In this document: positions 50,055 to 61,355 of the stretch, piece after piece
How positions within the stretch are numbered: position 1 is the stretch's first letter
Layout: every line of letters begins with the position of its first letter
Assembly: GCF_040958095.1 (NCBI RefSeq)
Contig: NC_091214.1
Span: 6,088,087-6,152,086, forward strand
DNA length: 64,000 nucleotides
Direction of reading: 5' to 3'
Source: Procambarus clarkii
Lineage: Eukaryota > Arthropoda > Malacostraca > Decapoda > Cambaridae
The notes under the pieces: generated by a model
Told to the model about the DNA's origin: nothing
Database searches by the model: none
The model's input: only the letters and a program-made list of their open reading frames with translations
Translations under genes and position numbers: made by a program

Positions 50055-52429
50055 AGTATACCATATAAATTCGTAGTGCATCTAGTGCATTATAAAAACC
50101 CATTCACTCAGGCATACAAGAAGGTGATACGAGTCCATATTGACAAGAATTGTAAACCTTGCAGTGAAATGCGTCCGGTCATTTATTATAACAACACTCG
50201 TAAAGCTTTCCTCATTATTTGAAATGACATGTCTGAGGTGTATTAACGCAGTAATAATGTACTAGGTGTACTGATGCACTAACTATCAATACAAATGCAG
50301 CACTGGAGACTGAGCTCTGACATATATATACTACATTGGAGATACCACGAATACATTAAGTTTACACTTCATTTGCAAGACGGAGGTATTAAGCAACATT
50401 ATTCTCAATACCACAACACCATCCTGAATCGCCATCACATAGTGAAAGATAAAACAGTAATCATTCGGATTACTGGAAGTTACGGCCAATTTTTTTATGA
50501 ATGATACTCAAACACCAGTAAATGTAACTGATATCAACACGAGCGAGGCAGATTTTGAAAGAGAAATTGACAATATGCCCATGCACTCAGCCCCAGGTCC
50601 AGACTCATTGAATTCAATATTTATAAAGAAATGCAAAGTGCCAGTAGCACAAGCACTCAGTATAGTGTGGAGGAAGAGCTTGGACACAGGGGAGTTACCC
50701 TGTGATATACTACTTTTTCGTTTTGGTAGGGACGCGAGTCTTATTTTCCTCGGCGTCACCCCTTTTATATGAAAGGAACCGTCGGAAATGCATGTAGCGC
50801 ATTTGTGCCAGTAGCACAGGCACTCAGTATAGTGTGGAGGAAGAGCTTGGACACAGGGGAGATACCAGATGCGCTTAAAGCAGCAGACATTGCCCGTCTA
50901 CACAAGGGGTGGTAGCAAAGCACTGGCACAAAGAATTATAGACCAGTTGCACTAACGTCTCTCATAATAAAAGTATTTGAAAGAGTGATCAGGAGTCAAG
51001 TCACTAGATTCATGGAAACCAATGACCTCCACAATATAAGCCAACATGGATTTAGAGCTGGAAGATCATGCCTCTCACAGCTACTTGGCCACTATATCAA
51101 AATCACTGAGGAAAAACATGACGCGGATGTCGTATACACCAATTTTGCAAAGGCATTCGACAAATGTGACCATGGAGTGATTGCACACAAAATGGGGTAA
51201 ATGGGTATAATTGGTAAAGTAGGACGCTGAATACTCAATTTCCTGTCGAACAGAACACAAAGAGTAACAGTCAATCAAGTAAAATCGAGTCCGAGCGCAG
51301 TTAAAAGCTCTGTACCTCAAGGTACAGTCCTTGCACCACTGTTATTATTCCTATTCTCATATCAGATATAGACAAAACACAAGTCACAGCTTCGTGTCAT
51401 CCTTTGCAGATGATACAAAAATCAGCATGAAAATTACCTCTAACGAAGACATTGATAAACTACAAACAGATATTAACAAAGTTTTCGATTGGGCAGCAGA
51501 AAATAACATGATGTTTAACGGTGATAAATTCCAGGTACTCAGATACGGCAAAAATGAGGATCCTAAACATAATACAGGGTGCAAAACACAATCGAATCTG
51601 CTCATAGTAGGAAAACAGCATGTCAAGGATTTGGAAATAATGATGTCCGACGACCTAACGTTTAGGGAGCATAACCAAGCAAGTATTGCGTCAGCTAGAA
51701 AAATGATAGGATGGATTACGAGAACCTTCAAGACCAGAGATCCCATCACAATGGTTGTACTCAAATTTGAAGTACTAATGGTTGTACTTCAAATCACTTG
51801 TGTTGTCCCGTCTTGAGTACTACTCAGTACTCACTTCCCCCTTCAGAGCAGGAGAGATTGCTGAAATTGAGGGAATACAGAGAACATATACGGCACGCAT
51901 AGACGAGATTAAGCACCTAAATTATCGTCTCAACGCTCTCCAAATTTACTCACTAGAAAGGAGACGAGAGAGATACCAAATAATATACACATGGAAAATA
52001 GTGGAGGGACAGGTCCCAAATCTGCACAGTAAAATAGCAACGTACTGGAATGAACGACATGGAAGAAAATGCAGAAGAGAACCAGTGAAGAGCAGAGGTG
52101 CCATAGGCACAATCAGAGAACACTGTATGAACATCAGAGGTCCACGGTTGTTCAACGTCCTACCTCTTCAAGAGGAAACTAGATTGCTTCCTTCAAGGAG
52201 TGCTGGACCAACCGGGCTGTGGGCCTGCGGGCCGCTCACAAGTCAAGTCTGGCCCCGGCTGGGCTTGGGGAGTAGAACTCCCAGAACCCCATCAACCAGG
52301 TATCAAGTTAAGTTGCTAGATTTAGGACCTGCCCGAAACTCAATGCGTACAAGGCTTTACAAGAATCATCAATGCTATGTACTCTCCTAAGCCCAATGTA
52401 CCTTGTTGTGTATATATAAATAAATAAAT
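50055..52429 (+). pseudogene. Family A LINE, block III: connector, RT and 3' end
   Basis: Resumes at the TSD. It carries the RT pieces seen in block II plus a private lesion: about 57 bp (50639-50695) is repeated at 50806-50873, with about 110 unrelated bases between. One extra G near 50909 and a TAA after HKMG (51198) add further breaks. SFADDTKISMKI and NNMMFNGDKFQVLRYG remain readable. Confidence 0.84.
50696..50805. other. Filler of unknown origin between duplicated flanks
   Basis: About 110 bases (starting accctgtgatatac, ending gtagcgcatttg) with no match elsewhere in the window. Flanked by a direct duplication of about 57 bp of family A. Absent from blocks I and II. Confidence 0.75.
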
Positions 52430-52566
52430 ATGTTAGATTTCAAAAATTTGAACACAGAAATCACAATAGCGTGATGCATCAAATGAACAAGGGCCGTGAC
52501 GGGGATTCGAACCTACATCCGAGAGAATCCCAGACGCTGCCTTAATCGACTAAGCTACATGGTTAA
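52430..52566 (-). mobile_element. tRNA-derived SINE, block III
   Basis: As at 7252-7387. The B box is intact; one substitution lies next to it (ctacat for ctacgt). Confidence 0.72.
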
Positions 52567-52984
52567 AAGAATTGCCATTCCCCCATACACCCTGTCACTA
52601 AGCTACCTCATCGCCTTTACTTCATTCGTTATATTACCTGCTTACCTGTAGCAGTTCTTTATATTACTGGAGTCTTTTTATCCAGTAATTTTTTTCTATA
52701 TAATTTTAAAATAAGCTTTTTAGACTTACTGGAGTCTTACTTACTACAGTAAGTCTTGAAGACTTACTGGATATAGTATATAAATTAAGGTACACCCAAT
52801 CCAAAGTTGTAGTGAAAACAAACAGTAATAAAAAATAAAAATGCAGAAATAAAAATACCTATTGATCTGAAACTTTTAATTTAGGTAATATTTTTTTTAC
52901 ACATAAGATGATCCCAAATCATTCACTGAGCATCCACTATTTTACACTTTCCGCTTCTTATTGTTTCGAGGAAACACTTCGTCA
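52567..52984. other. Spacer, block III, no gene seen
   Basis: Equivalent of 33269-33681. The inverted repeat agacttactg/cagtaagtct is kept near 52723-52757. Confidence 0.5.
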
Positions 52985-53596
52985 TCAAACTTCACTAACA
53001 TGTCGTGGAATTGATGCCTTTTTCACTTTCTGCTTCTTGTTGCTCGCTTTGGCCTTGATTAGCTTTATCATTAAAGTGCACCAACATCTCTTCATATTTG
53101 AAAATTGAGTAAATCTTTTCTCACACTCTTCACACCTGTGAGATGTATCACCTGTATGCACTCTTACACGTTTCTTATTTTCACGAAGACTGTAACTTTT
53201 GCCACAATCTTTACACTTATGAAGTTCATCCTTCAAATGTAGTAACATGTGTTTTTTCATATTGTGACGGTGTTTGAACTTTTTCGCACACTCAGGACAC
53301 TCGTGACGTTTATCATCTGAATGTACTAACAAGTGTTGTTTCAAACTTGCAGGTGACTTGAACTTTTTTGCACACTCAGAACACTCGTAAGGCCTATCAT
53401 CAGTATGTACTAAAAGGTGTTTTCTCAAAGTTCCAGGGCCCTTAAATTTTTTTGCACACTCAGAACACTCGTAAGGCCTATCATCAGAATGTACTAACAA
53501 GTGTTGTTTCAAATTGCTAAGGTACCTGAATTTTCTTGAGCACTCGAGACACTCGTGAGGCTTATCAACAGTACGAATCATTACATTGGTTTCCAT
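52985..53596 (-). CDS. C2H2 zinc-finger protein, open copy (203 aa)
   Basis: A presumed nucleic-acid-binding protein. Start METNVMIRTVDKPHE. Four canonical CX2CX12HX3H fingers follow in tandem: CLECSRKFRYLSNLKQHLLVH, CSEC...RKHLLVH, CSEC...KQHLLVH, CPEC...KKHMLLH. Linkers are SDDRPYE or TDDRPYE, variants of TGEKPY. Finger 5 (CKDCGKSYSLRENKKRVRVH) has lost the first His; finger 6 (CEECEKRFTQFSNMKRCWC) has no His pair in frame, so the C-terminus may itself be frameshifted or truncated. A Lys-rich tail ends it. It may be a last exon or a retrocopy; no intron is evident. Blocks I and II carry broken copies. Confidence 0.68.
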   Translation of the reverse strand: METNVMIRTVDKPHECLECSRKFRYLSNLKQHLLVHSDDRPYECSECAKKFKGPGTLRKHLLVHTDDRPYECSECAKKFKSPASLKQHLLVHSDDKRHECPECAKKFKHRHNMKKHMLLHLKDELHKCKDCGKSYSLRENKKRVRVHTGDTSHRCEECEKRFTQFSNMKRCWCTLMIKLIKAKASNKKQKVKKASIPRHVSEV

Positions 53597-53926
53597 ATCT
53601 CCAAGTTAATATGAAAGCGATTATGTTCCCGTAAGTTCAGGAATTGTTCAATATCTCGGGCAGATGATGATTCACAATAACGTGGCTGAAGAAATCTTGA
53701 CCAAACTACACACCATAAGATGAGACGACGAAGTTTCTGCCCGTCCTGGACCGTTATGAAGTCGCTAGTGAAGAGGACATAAGAGGCACGGGCATATGTA
53801 AGAGTGAGGTGAAGAGCAGGTAACAAGAGGTGAAAGGTAAGAACAAGAAAAAAAGGGGGGAGGGGACACGGGTGGGATGGGTGAAGGAGAGATGAGAAAG
53901 TAAAAAAAAGAGAGGTAAGCTGATGA
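53597..53926. other. Zinc-finger upstream region and purine-rich tract, block III
   Basis: Conserved 5' region of the zinc-finger ORF, an uninterrupted gaagaggacat near 53770, then an A/G-rich tract to about 53926. No clear promoter motif. Confidence 0.6.
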
Positions 53927-54478
53927 GAACATAATGATGAAGGTAATTGCAGAAGGCCTATTGGCCCATACGAGGTAGCTGCTATATATATCCACCCAAG
54001 AGGTAGCAACTATTTATATCCACCCAAGAGGTAGCTACTATTTATATCCACCTAAGAGGTAGCTGATATTTATACCCACCCAAGAGGTAGCTACTATTTA
54101 TATCTACCCAATCTCATTCAAATATATGTTTAACCTCCGCTTCAAACAATCAATTAATACTACTTCTATTATGTTACGCGAACCCTGTTACCGAACAAGT
54201 ATTTACTCTGGTCTTTCATAAATCGAAACTTATCAAATTTATACCATTGTGTTCTGTTCTGTCTTGTGTTGATACTTTCATTACCCTACTACTATCCCTT
54301 TTGTTATGGACATTCATCCAATTGTACACCTCTATCCTGTCACCCTTAATTCTTCACCTTTCTAAAGAATGTAATATAAGCTATGTCGATCTCTATTTTT
54401 TCGGGCTCACCATAGCCCTTACTACATGGACACTTCGTTCTGAGTAGCTAAATCTAAAACAACATCTTTTTTTTGCAG
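53927..54478 (-). repeat. CR1 3' end, 28-bp minisatellite and remnant, block III
   Basis: Five units between about 53985 and 54115, then the CR1-like remnant. Matches block II in unit order, including tatacccaccc in unit 4. Confidence 0.75.
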
Positions 54479-56275
54479 GATAAGAACATAGGAACAAAGG
54501 TAACTGCAGAAGGCCTATTGGCCCATACTGGGCAGCTCCTATTTATATCCACCCAATCCCACTCATATACATGTCTAACCAGCGCTTGAAACAATCGAGG
54601 GACCCCACCTCCACTACGTTTCCCAGTAGTTGGTTCCACAAATTAACAACCCTATTACCGAACCAGAATTTACCCAAGTCTTTTCTAAATCTAAGCTTAT
54701 CCAATTTACACGCATTGTTTCGTGTACCTAATTATTATCCCCTTTGTTATGTCCATTCATTCACTTGAAAACCTCTATCATGTCACCCCTAACTCTTCGC
54801 CTTTCCAGTGAATGCAATTTAAGCTTTATTAATCTTTCTTCACATGAAAGATTTCTAATTTGGGGAATTAATTTTGTCAGCGTACTCTGGCCATGTTCAA
54901 GTGAATTTATATCCATTCTAGAGTACGGCGACCAAAACTGAACTACATAATCTAAACGGGGCCTAACCAGAGCAAGATATAGCTGAAGAACCACACCAGG
55001 TGTCTTGTTACTAACGCTTCGATAAATAAATTCCAGTATCCTATTTGCCTTATTACGAACATTCATGCATTTATTTGTTTGGAACATTCGTGCATTGATC
55101 CTTTGGTTTTAAATTCTTACTGATCATAACTCCCAGATCCCTTTCGCAATCCGACTTCGCAATTTCAGCACCATCTTGCTCGTATCTTGTAACTCTATCA
55201 TCATTACCTAGACTCAAAACTTTACATTTATCCGCATTAAACTGCATCTTCCAATCTTTTGACCATTTCAAAACCCTATTTAGATCAACTTGAAGTGATA
55301 GTGAGTCGTCTTCCGTGTTAATTTCCCTACCGAATTTTGTATCATCGGCAAATTTGCAAATGTTGCAACTTAAACCTGAATCTAAATCATTTATATAAAT
55401 ATTATAAACAACAGAGGTCCCAATACAGAGCCTTGAGGCGTTCCACTGACAACATTATCCCACTCTGACTTAACACCATGCACACTGACTCTGTTTCCTT
55501 TGGTATAGCCATACACTATTCCCTCTTAATATAGCACCCCCAATACCATGAGCCTCTATCTTTTTAATCAGTATTTCAAAAACTTTACTAAAGTCAAGGT
55601 ACACAACATCGCAAACCTTACCACTATCAACTGCCTCAACTACGCTAGAATAAAAAGATAACAATTTTTGTTACACGTGAACGGTCATTTGTTAAACCAT
55701 ATTGTGACTCGTTTATTAATTTGTTTTTTCAATGTGAAAACGAATGGTTGCAAATATCGATTCAAGTAACTTTCCCACAATAGACGTTAGGCTAATTGGC
55801 CGATAGTTTGATGCAAGTGATCTATCTCCATTCTTAAAAATTGGCACTACATTAGCAATCTTCTACGACTCTGGCAATCTGCCTGACTCTAATGATTTAT
55901 TAAATATAGTAGACAATGGATCGCGAAGCTCCTCTTTGCATTCTTTAAGCACCCTGGTAAACACTTTATCCGGTCCAGGGGATTTGCTTGGTTTGTGTTT
56001 TTCTATTTGTTTAATAATATCATCCCTGGTAACTGTTAAACTAATCAACCAGTCCTCGTCCCCACCCACATAGACTTGTTCGGCTAAAGGCATAGAGTTA
56101 AGTTCTTTTTAGTAAATACAGAGATTAAATATATATTAAAAATACTACTCATCTCTTCGTCATTATCCGTTATCGGACCTATCTCGGTTTTTAATAGACC
56201 TATCCTTTCCATATCCTTTTTTCGATATAACTGACAAAAAACCTTTAGGATTTGCCTTTGCTTGGCCTGCTATAC
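54479..56275 (-). pseudogene. CR1 LINE ORF2 RT fragment, block III
   Basis: Same fragment as 21891-23794. KSPGPDKVFTRVL, VVYLDFSKVF, the WQMQF region (here WKMQFNADKCKVLSLG) and LVRPRLDYVVQFWSPYSR are readable. A 15-base deletion (aatcagtatttcaaaaac near 55570) removes part of the segment after VVYLDFSKVF. Present once, not tripled. Confidence 0.87.
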
Positions 56276-56908
56276 GAACTTCATAGTTTCTTCTTGCTCT
56301 CCTTATCTCTTTTTACACCTTGCGCAAGGTGCACCTTGCTCTTCCTCATCATCACTGCCTAGCACCATGTCAGTATCAGTAGCAACACCTTCTTCTATTC
56401 TCTCCTGTAAGAGAACACGTTACAAGAATACGAGAGTTACAAGATACGAGCTAGATGGTGCTGAGATTGCGAAGTTGGATTGCGAAAGGGATCTGGGAGT
56501 TATGATTAGTAAGAATTTAAAACAAAAGGATCAAAGCATGAATATTCGTAATAAGGCAAATAGGACACTAGGATTTATTAATCGAAGCGTTAGTAACAAG
56601 ACACCTGGTGTTGTTCTTCAGCTATATCTTGCTCTGGTTAGGCCCCATTTAGATTATGCAGTTCAGTTTTGGTCGCCGTACTATAGAATGGATATAAATT
56701 CACTTGAACGTTTCCAGCGAAGGATGACTAAGTTAATTCCCCAAATTAGAAATCTTTCATATGAAGAAAGATTAACAAAGCTTAAATTGCATTCACTGGA
56801 AAGGCGAAGAGTTAGGGGTGACATAATAGAGGTTTACAAGTGGATGAATGGACACAAGAAAGGGGATATTAATAGGGTATTAAAATTATCACCACAAGAC
56901 AGAACATA
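56276..56908 (+). pseudogene. CR1 ORF2 C-terminal fragment, + strand, block III
   Basis: The frame is open from 56262 to 56909 through the spacer into DCERDLGVMISKNLKQKDQ, RPHLDYAVQFWSPYYR and KWMNGHKKGDINRVL. Homologous to CR1 C-termini but without RT core or natural start, so a fragment. Confidence 0.82.
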
Positions 56909-57735
56909 AGAACAAAGGTAACTGCAGAAGGCCTATTGGCCCATACGAGGCAGCTCCTATTTAATATCCTATTAATATCTCCTTTGTTATGTCCATTCAT
57001 CCACTTGTAAACCTCTATCATGTCACCCCTAACTCTTCGCCTTTCCAGTGAATGCATTTAAGCTTTGTTAATCTATCTTCATATGAAAGATTTCTAATTT
57101 GGGGAATTAATTTTGTCAGCGTACGCTGGCCACGTTCAAGTGAATTTATATCCATTCTAGAGTACGGCGACCAAAACTGAACTACATAATCTAAACGGGG
57201 CCTAACCAGAGCAAGATATAGCTGAAAAACAACACCTGGTGTCTTGTTACTAACGCTTCGATAAATAAATTCCAGTATCCTATTTGCCTTATTACGAACA
57301 TTCATGCATTTATTTGTTTGGAACATTCGTGCATTGATCCTTTGGTTTTAAATTCTTACTGATCATAACTCCCAGATCCCTTTCGCAATCCGACTTCGCA
57401 ATTTCAGCACCATCTTGCTCGTATCTTGTAACTCTATCATCATTACCTAGACTCAAAACTTTACATTTATCAGCATTAAACTGCATCTGCCAATCTTTTG
57501 ACCATTTCAAAACCCTATTTAGATCAACTTGAAGTGATAGTTAGTCGTCTTCCGTGTTAATTTCCCTACCGAATTTTGTATCATCGGCAAATTTGCAAAT
57601 GTTGCAACTTAAACCTGAATCTAAATCATTTATATAAATATTATAAACAACAGAGGTCCCAATACAGAGCCTTGAGGCGTTCCACTGACAACATTATCCC
57701 ACTCTGACTTAACACCATGCACACTGACTCTGTTC
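56909..57735 (-). mobile_element. CR1 3' fragment, - strand, longer form
   Basis: Starts like 42420-42935 but from about 57110 follows the CR1(-) sequence of the tandem pair (gtcagcgtacgctggcc), reaching gcacactgactctgtt. A chimaera of the two CR1 lineages of this array. It stops abruptly at about 57735. Confidence 0.8.
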
Positions 57736-58142
57736 CTATCTATCATGTAACCCCTAACTCTTCGCCTTTCCAGTGAATGCATTTAAGCTTTGTTAATCTA
57801 TCTTCATATGAAAGATTTCTAATTTGGGGAATTAACTTGGTCATCCTATGCTGGAAACGTTCAGGTGAATTTATATCCATTCTATAGTACGGCGACCAAA
57901 ACTGAACTGCATAAGCTTAATGGGGCCTAACCAGAGCAAGATATAGCTGAAGAACCACACCAGGTGTTTTGTTACTAACGCTTCGATTAATAAATCCCAG
58001 TGTCCTATTTGCCTTATTACGAACATTCATGCATTGAACCTTTTGTTTTAAATTCTTACTTATCATAACTCCCAGATCCCTTTCGCAATTCGACTTCGCA
58101 GTCTTATCACCATCTAGCTCGTATCTTGTAACTCTATCATCA
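57736..58142 (-). mobile_element. CR1 3' fragment, - strand, end of block III
   Basis: After the junction the CR1 3' region restarts (tatctatcatgtaaccccta) and continues as at the end of blocks I and II. The partial repetition marks a rearrangement at or near the block III/IV boundary. Confidence 0.8.
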
Positions 58143-58208
58143 ATATATGTTTATGGAGAAACACATTGGCAAAATGATCAGAAGAGAAGGGGCAGCAAAA
58201 TAACAATT
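58143..58208 (+). pseudogene. Family A LINE, block IV: first bases
   Basis: As 42936-43001, ending at the TSD aatt (58205-58208). Confidence 0.65.
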
Positions 58209-58892
58209 GCACTGCACTGCAATTGCAGTGCAATTGCACTGTCACTGCACATTCTCTCATGTGTACTATACATATACAAAACGCTAAATTGTAATGCCAA
58301 TCCTGATCTCAAAAGCTTCATAGAAGGTTGTAACAGAACCCATGAGCACCACACCAGAAATTAATACAGTTTTGATATTCCTAGAGTACGACTTAATCAA
58401 ACCAGAAATGCTCTACAAATCAAGGGGCCCAGGATGTGGAATGACCTTCCCAACCATGTTAAAGACAGTACCTCTCTCAACCAGTTTAAGTTAAAAACGA
58501 AGCTATACCTAATAAATTCCCTGTAACCTACCTTACCTCTCTATTGTCAACCCATGTATGTTTTTTTTTGTTTTGTTTTTTTTACAATTCAACGCTGTTT
58601 TAATGTAATTTTCTGTAATAATTTGTAATTGTATTTGTGCTGTTTTTTCAACAATGTTCCCCCCTCTTTTACCTCTATTTTTATTTGTACTCAACGCATT
58701 TTTTTCTTTTTACCCATTAGTTTTAAGCTTTAGTCAGTAGTGTTTTTTCCTGCCCGAAACGCTTTGCGTAATAGTGGCTTTAGGCATTGTATGTACTAGC
58801 TCTTATCTATAAAGCCAACAAACTTTGTAAAATCTCTTTATGTATGTACCTTTGCCTAAATAAAAATTATTATTATTATTATTATTATTATT
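58209..58892 (+). mobile_element. C1 LINE 3' fragment in family A, block IV
   Basis: The same insertion as 43002-43690, with the same palindromic filler and ATT tail; right TSD aatt at 58893-58896. Only small length differences in the T-rich and ATT runs. Confidence 0.88.
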
Positions 58893-59772
58893 AATTCACT
58901 TGGGGTATATTACACTAACAGTAGAAGTCTAAGAAACAAAATAAACGAGTTAAATGCTCTTATCTGTACAGAAGAAATAGATATTATTGCACTTACCGAA
59001 ACGTGGATGAATGTAGAAAATAGAGAACTATTAGCTGAATATCAAATAAATTGATTAAAACTATTTCACACAGATAGATATATTAGACGAGGAGGGTGAA
59101 TAGCCATATATGTTAGGGACAATTTGATATGTAGTCTCAAAGAGGGAATCAAATCTGAGCCACACACAGAAACTATTTGGATAGAATTAAACGAAAAAGC
59201 AAATATTATTATAATAGGAGTTATATATAGGCCACCAAATTTAGACAGAATGGAAGCAAAGCTTCTATGGATGAAATATCTAGAGCATCTAGATCTAACA
59301 GTATTTATGTCATGGATGACTTTAATTTTAGTGGAATAAACTGGGTGAACAAAACAGGGAATAATGAAGCAGAAGACTTCCTAGAATTAATTGACGATTG
59401 CTTTCTTATGCAACATATTTAGGAACCAACGCGGGGAAATAATATTTTAGATTTAGTGTTAACTAACAGGGAAACACAAATTAAGGAGATGGAAATAGGG
59501 AGTGAGCTAGGGAACAGTGATCATAAAGAAATCAGATTTAGCATTGAATGGAATAGATCTATAGGAGAAAATTCTGTTAAAGTGCCTGATTTTCGAAAAG
59601 CTGATTTCAATAGCCTATGGATTTTTTGGGGTCAAAATGATTGGAATGTCTTGGGGATGGGGTGTGGGCTAGACGTGAACCCAGCGACAGGTGACGTAAA
59701 ACGGGATTTCGATGTGGATTCAAAATATAACCTATTTAAAAATATTCTAAGCAAAGCCCAGGAACGTAGTAT
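58893..59772 (+). pseudogene. Family A LINE, block IV: endonuclease part
   Basis: Keeps TETWM at the catalytic Glu (block III has TVTWM) but has a private stop (aaattgattaaaac near 59050). GVIYRPPNLD, DFNFSGINWVN and LGNSDHKEIRF are readable. Ends at the TSD agtat (59768-59772). Confidence 0.83.
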
Positions 59773-60797
59773 TGTTACGGCCCTCTCGGGACGCAACGGG
59801 GTTCTTACTCTGATGTTGTTAGAGGAAGATATATATCCGTTCCCAAGCCAGTAGTTGCTATCAAGGGATGTGATCCGTGACGCAAGTAACTTAAAGGGGG
59901 AAGGGAAAGAAAGTTAAGAACTTAAGATTATAATTCACCATCACCAAATAAATAAATAAGATATAAAGAGTGCACAGGGGGAGGGGTATAAACACTTATT
60001 TACAGGGGAAATACACTGTAGTCTTCTGCTGAAGACTATGGATCCTCGCTCTCGGTGCTAAATCCTCGGTGCTTCTTCGTGGCCTCACAACGAATCCTCT
60101 AGGAAGCTGAGCCTACCCTGGCCACATGTCAGCCAAAACACAGGTCCACTGGGGACACCGCCGTGGAGGCCGTCAACCACACGTCCAGCTGGTCTGCTGG
60201 CAGGTTCCGGATCAGCAAGGCTGGTCAGGCCACTCCACGAACGTTATAAGGGGAACGCCCTAGACAGGAGCCTCGTGTGACACCACAAATCACTCTCCTG
60301 TCCTCAATACCCCAGTGAATGATCGTCTCCAACAGTCGGTCCCGGGTAATCCTTTTACTGCCACTCCACTGGCAGGGTAACACACCACAGTGTTCTTCCG
60401 GGGGGACGACTTCACAACTGCTGCAGCAAAGTACAAGGTATGGAGACGGCTGCCTCGGGTAGACTGACTCAACTCCCATCACAGCAGTCCCAGGTCGACT
60501 CTGTAAGCAGACACGTCATCAATAACAGGGACACACTAAGGCACCTCACTTACAGGTTCAGACACAAACGCCCACCTATCCACTCCATAGATGGCGCTGG
60601 TGTCTGAGCACCACCTCACCAGAGGTCAGCAGCGGCTGTGTGGAGCGCTGAACAGGACTGGAAACTGGCCCTTGTGGCCGGTATTCGCCGTCCTCACTAG
60701 GTGTCGTCGTCCGTTTGGCGGGGGTTTCGGGAGCTGACCCACAGATGGCGCGGTCGTCACTGCTCCGGGCTCGGACTCTGGATCCGGGTTTGTAACA
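59773..60797 (-). repeat. 3' LTR, block IV (1025 bp)
   Basis: tgttac start, gtaaca end. By eye nearly identical to 44571-45595. Confidence 0.92.
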
Positions 60798-61355
60798 CCT
60801 CCCCACCAAAAAGAATTTGGTTTGGGGTTCTATAAAGAGAAACACAAACCAAATTAGTACGACGACACAACTCCAAATGGACACACATGCTCTATAATCT
60901 GGAATGGCGAGGCTGTCTCGTCCACAGAACTGTACTGAGGAAAAACCCTGGCACAAAGGGAGCTTGAAAATGGCAGGCGATGACCTGCCTGATGTAATCT
61001 TCCACATCTCCACTGCGATGTCAAGCAGGGGCTTCATCTCACATCTCTCAAGTAAGGATTGGTGTGGACACGATGAGGGGCGACTCTCGACACTTCCCTG
61101 TGTCGTGGCACCGATGATGGCTGATCACAGACGGCATTTCTGGTACCGGTCCGACGGTCCTTCAGGGAGACAGGAACCTGGAATACAGGGGTCTGATAAT
61201 TCAGAGTGACAGCGACAGTGGGCAAGTCAGTACTTACAGCATACGCCTCTACTAAGCTCACACCTAGTTCCAACAGGGCTGCTTGCACACCGAAGACGGC
61301 ATTCGCTCTGCCCCCGTTAGGTCGACCAACGTTCCGCATAACGCTGTATTGAGGC
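60798..61355 (-). pseudogene. Possible envelope-like remnant, block IV
   Basis: Equivalent to 45596-46225, with the same hydrophobic segment before the polypurine tract (frame 60576-61037). Here the break lies elsewhere: one extra G in a G run near 61372 separates the frames, whereas the one-base change of block III near 46244 is absent. Each copy is thus interrupted at a different place. Identity as envelope is unproven. Confidence 0.33.

Larger units (their letters stand above)
42936..58142. repeat. Segmental duplication block III
   Basis: Same order of elements as block II. It carries a C1 3' fragment in the family A endonuclease (43002-43690) and a complete LTR element (44571-50054). Both insertions recur at the same base in block IV, displaced by about 15.2 kb. 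Block III also holds the only zinc-finger ORF of the three that is open from end to end, and a private duplication with filler in family A (50639-50873). Confidence 0.83.
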
